Positions 62,070 to 64,000 of a stretch of DNA of 64,000 nucleotides are shown here, one piece after another. The stretch covers positions 1 through 64,000 of the forward strand of contig NZ_LZSU01000036.1 of the NCBI RefSeq assembly GCF_001665575.1, written 5' to 3'. A program made the position numbers and the translations under genes. The notes beneath the pieces were generated by a model that did not search any database, had not been told where the DNA came from, and was given only the letters and a program-made list of their open reading frames with translations. The stretch comes from Mycobacterium sp. 852013-51886_SCH5428379 (lineage in GTDB: Bacteria; Actinomycetota; Actinomycetes; Mycobacteriales; Mycobacteriaceae). Positions within the stretch are counted from its first letter, which is position 1. The number at the start of each line of letters is the position of its first letter.

Positions 62070-62750
62070 TCACGGCTGGAACCGGTATCCCATCCCCGCC
62101 TCGGTCAGTAGATGCACCGGATGCGACGGATCGTCTTCGAGCTTGCGGCGCAACTGCGCGAGATACACACGCAGATAATGGGTTTCCTTCGCGTAGGCGG
62201 GTCCCCACACCTCGCGCAAGAGCTCCTCGCGGCCGACGAGTTTGCCTCGGTGGCGCACCAACATCTCGAGCATGCCCCACTCGGTGGGGGTGAGGTGGAC
62301 CTCCGCGCCGTTCTTGGTCACCCGCTTGGCGGCGAGGTCGACGGTGAACGACTCGGTCTCGACAACGGGTTCGTCGTCACCGGCCGCGGTGGCGCGGCGC
62401 ACCGCGGCGCGCAACCGGGCCAGGAACTCGTCCATGCCGAACGGTTTCGTGACGTAGTCGTCGGCACCCGCGTCGAGTGCTTCGACCTTGTCGGCGGAGT
62501 CGGTGCGCGCCGAGAGGACGATCACCGGCGCCGTCAACCAGCCGCGCAGACCGGCCAGCACGTCGATGCCGGACATGTCGGGTAACCCGAGGTCCAGGAC
62601 CACCACGTCGGGCCGGTGGTCGGCGGCCGAGCGCAGCGCGTCGGCGCCCGTCGCGGCCGTGGTGACGTCGTATCCGCGCACCGAGAGGTTGATGCGCAGG
62701 GCCCGCAGGAGCTGGGGTTCGTCGTCGATGACGAGCACACGCGTCGTCAT
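62070..62750 (-). CDS. kdpE: KdpE response regulator
   Basis: KdpE is the OmpR-type regulator of the high-affinity potassium transporter Kdp. The 226-residue protein has the receiver aspartate Asp53 (VVLDLGLPD), the YVTKPFGMDE lysine motif, and a winged-helix DNA-binding domain (TPTEWGMLEMLVRHRGKLV and THYLRVYLAQLRRKLE). It overlaps kdpD by 4 nt (ATGA). It matches Rv1027c. Confidence 0.95.
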   Translation of the reverse strand: MTTRVLVIDDEPQLLRALRINLSVRGYDVTTAATGADALRSAADHRPDVVVLDLGLPDMSGIDVLAGLRGWLTAPVIVLSARTDSADKVEALDAGADDYVTKPFGMDEFLARLRAAVRRATAAGDDEPVVETESFTVDLAAKRVTKNGAEVHLTPTEWGMLEMLVRHRGKLVGREELLREVWGPAYAKETHYLRVYLAQLRRKLEDDPSHPVHLLTEAGMGYRFQP

Positions 62751-64000
62751 GCGCCGTCGCCGGTCTGGGCGGCCAGCTCGATCTCGACGGTCAGCCCACC
62801 GCCGGGGGTGTCGGTGGCGGTCACCGTGCCGCCCATCGCCTCGACGAATCCGCGGGCCACCGACAGCCCGAGTCCGACGCCGCCGGCACTGTGCTGGTCG
62901 CCCAACCGCTGGAACGCGCCGAACACCCGCTCCTCGGCGCCGCGCGGAATGCCGGGCCCCTCGTCGACGATTGCGATGAGCACGCGGTCGCCGACCCGTC
63001 CCGCGGTCACCCGGATCGGTCCGTCCGGGGCGTACCGCAGCGCGTTGTCGACGAGGTTGGCGAGCACCCGCTCCAGCAGGCCCGCGTCCGCCGCGACCAC
63101 GCAGTCACCGACGTCGACCTGCACCCTGTCGAGCTGCCCCGACCCGGCGACGCCCCTGCTAATTCCGAGCAGCGCCCGCTGCACCGTCTCCTCGAGGTAG
63201 ACCCGGCGGAGCTCGGGCCGCACCGCACCGGCCGCCAGCCGCGAGGAGTCGAGCAGGTTGTCCACCAGCGCGGTCAGCTGGTCGACCGATTCCTCGACGG
63301 TCGCCAGCAGTTCGGCGGTGTCCTCGGCGGAGAAGTCGACGTCGTCGCTGCGCAGGCTGGAGACTGCCGCCTTGGCCCCGGCCAGTGGGGTGCGCAGATC
63401 GTGGCTGACGGCGGACAGCAGCGCGCGGCGTAGTTCGTCGGCACGGGAGATGGCCTCGGCCTGGCTGGCCTCCGCGGTGAGTTCCCGCTGCCGCACCAGA
63501 CCGGCGGCCTGTCCGGCGACGGCGGCCAGCACCCGCCGGTCGTGCGCGGCCAGGGTGCGCCCCGCCAGCAGCAACCAGAACTCGTCGTCACCGACCTCGA
63601 TGGCGGTGTCGGCGCTCTCGACCTCGGCGCACGGTTTCTCGCCCACCCCCGCAACGATGCCGGTGCCGGCCCGCACCAGGCTGACGGCGCGCTGTGAGTA
63701 CGTCTCGCGGACGCGTTCCAACAGCATGGTGAGGTCGGCGCCGCGCAGCACCGAGCCGGCGAAGAGGGCGAGCAGTTCGGCCTCGCGGGAGGCGCGGCGG
63801 GCTTCGCGGGTCCGTTTGGTCGCGCTGTCGACGAGTGCGGCGACCGCGACGGCGACGGCCAGCAACACCACGATCGTCAGCGCGCTGTCGGGTTCGGCGA
63901 TCGTGAACGTATGCCGGGGCGTGATGAGGAAGTAGTTGAGCAGCAGACCGGACAGCACCGCCGACAGCGCGGCGGGGGCCACGCCGCCCAGCAGTGCCAC
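62747..64000 (-). CDS. kdpD: KdpD sensor histidine kinase (5' end outside window)
   Basis: The last 417 residues are visible. They hold DUF4118-type membrane helices (PAALSAVLSGLLLNYFL and ALTIVVLLAVAVAVAAL), a GAF-like segment, HisKA (LLSAVSHDLRTPLAGAK, with the phospho-accepting histidine) and an HATPase domain (LVDNALRYAPDG, IVDEGPGIP and GLGLSVARGFVEAMGG). The N-terminal KdpD and Usp domains lie beyond base 64000. KdpD senses low potassium or turgor and phosphorylates KdpE. Confidence 0.95.
   Translation of the reverse strand: MALLGGVAPAALSAVLSGLLLNYFLITPRHTFTIAEPDSALTIVVLLAVAVAVAALVDSATKRTREARRASREAELLALFAGSVLRGADLTMLLERVRETYSQRAVSLVRAGTGIVAGVGEKPCAEVESADTAIEVGDDEFWLLLAGRTLAAHDRRVLAAVAGQAAGLVRQRELTAEASQAEAISRADELRRALLSAVSHDLRTPLAGAKAAVSSLRSDDVDFSAEDTAELLATVEESVDQLTALVDNLLDSSRLAAGAVRPELRRVYLEETVQRALLGISRGVAGSGQLDRVQVDVGDCVVAADAGLLERVLANLVDNALRYAPDGPIRVTAGRVGDRVLIAIVDEGPGIPRGAEERVFGAFQRLGDQHSAGGVGLGLSVARGFVEAMGGTVTATDTPGGGLTVEIELAAQTGDGA

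Overview
The window looks like a chromosomal segment of a rapidly growing mycobacterium (Mycolicibacterium-type). It is GC-rich, uses many GTG and TTG starts, and carries hallmark genes such as rpfB, glmU, mfd, a FAAL-type pks16, Lpq lipoproteins and the glp/glpR division pair. From memory of the Mycobacterium tuberculosis map, the backbone follows Rv0985c to Rv1028c in order: mscL, SAF protein, ruc, FTHF cyclo-ligase, galU, glp, GNAT, glpR, patA, alkB, arcA, pmt, rsmI, pabB, metG, tatD, rpfB, ksgA, ispE, pks16, pth, rplY, lpqT, prs, glmU, tetR, mfd, mazG, lpqU, eno, ftsB, DUF501, ppx, kdpE, kdpD.

Several blocks appear added to that backbone. They are a GAF protein with a polyprenyl sugar-phosphate transferase next to tRNA-Ala (6.6-9.0 kb); soxR facing arcA (14.3-16.0 kb); an AbiEi/DUF559-like gene framed by a perfect 19-bp inverted repeat (16.0-17.0 kb); an ECF41 sigma factor with an NDH-2-like flavoprotein and a matching ECF41-type promoter (20.7-22.8 kb); NADP-glutamate dehydrogenase coupled to metG (22.8-24.2 kb); a DrrAB-type exporter behind the FAAL (31.7-33.5 kb); a repeat-containing secreted protein (44.9 kb); the efeUOB iron-uptake operon with an IdeR-like box (46.7-50.1 kb); and a mixed island between ppx and kdpE (54.4-62.0 kb).

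That last island has two parts. Its left half is a decaying nitrile/cobalt locus: a 5'-truncated GlxA-type regulator, a 5'-truncated nitrile hydratase accessory fragment, intact cbtB and a frame-broken cbtA. Its right half is the most novel-looking system in the window. It is a compact minus-strand operon of DUF4383 protein, ZIP-family protein, an Lgt paralogue lacking two key Lgt residues, a proline-rich three-helix membrane protein, and a multi-cysteine radical SAM enzyme resembling the tetraether-synthase (Tes/MJ0619) superfamily. The last three genes overlap by ATGA. I infer a membrane lipid or lipoprotein modification pathway. The function is unproven.

Regulatory sites readable by eye include a CIRCE element before ruc, a SoxR-type box between soxR and arcA, an ECF41 promoter, an IdeR-like box before efeU, palindromes before patA and the FAAL gene, and many TANNNT -10 boxes 6-8 nt before start codons, the pattern of mycobacterial leaderless transcripts. 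Two further palindromic intergenic units (40.2 and 46.5 kb) look like dispersed repeats. No insertion sequence, CRISPR array, rRNA or replication origin was seen. No gene-free stretch exceeds 300 bases.
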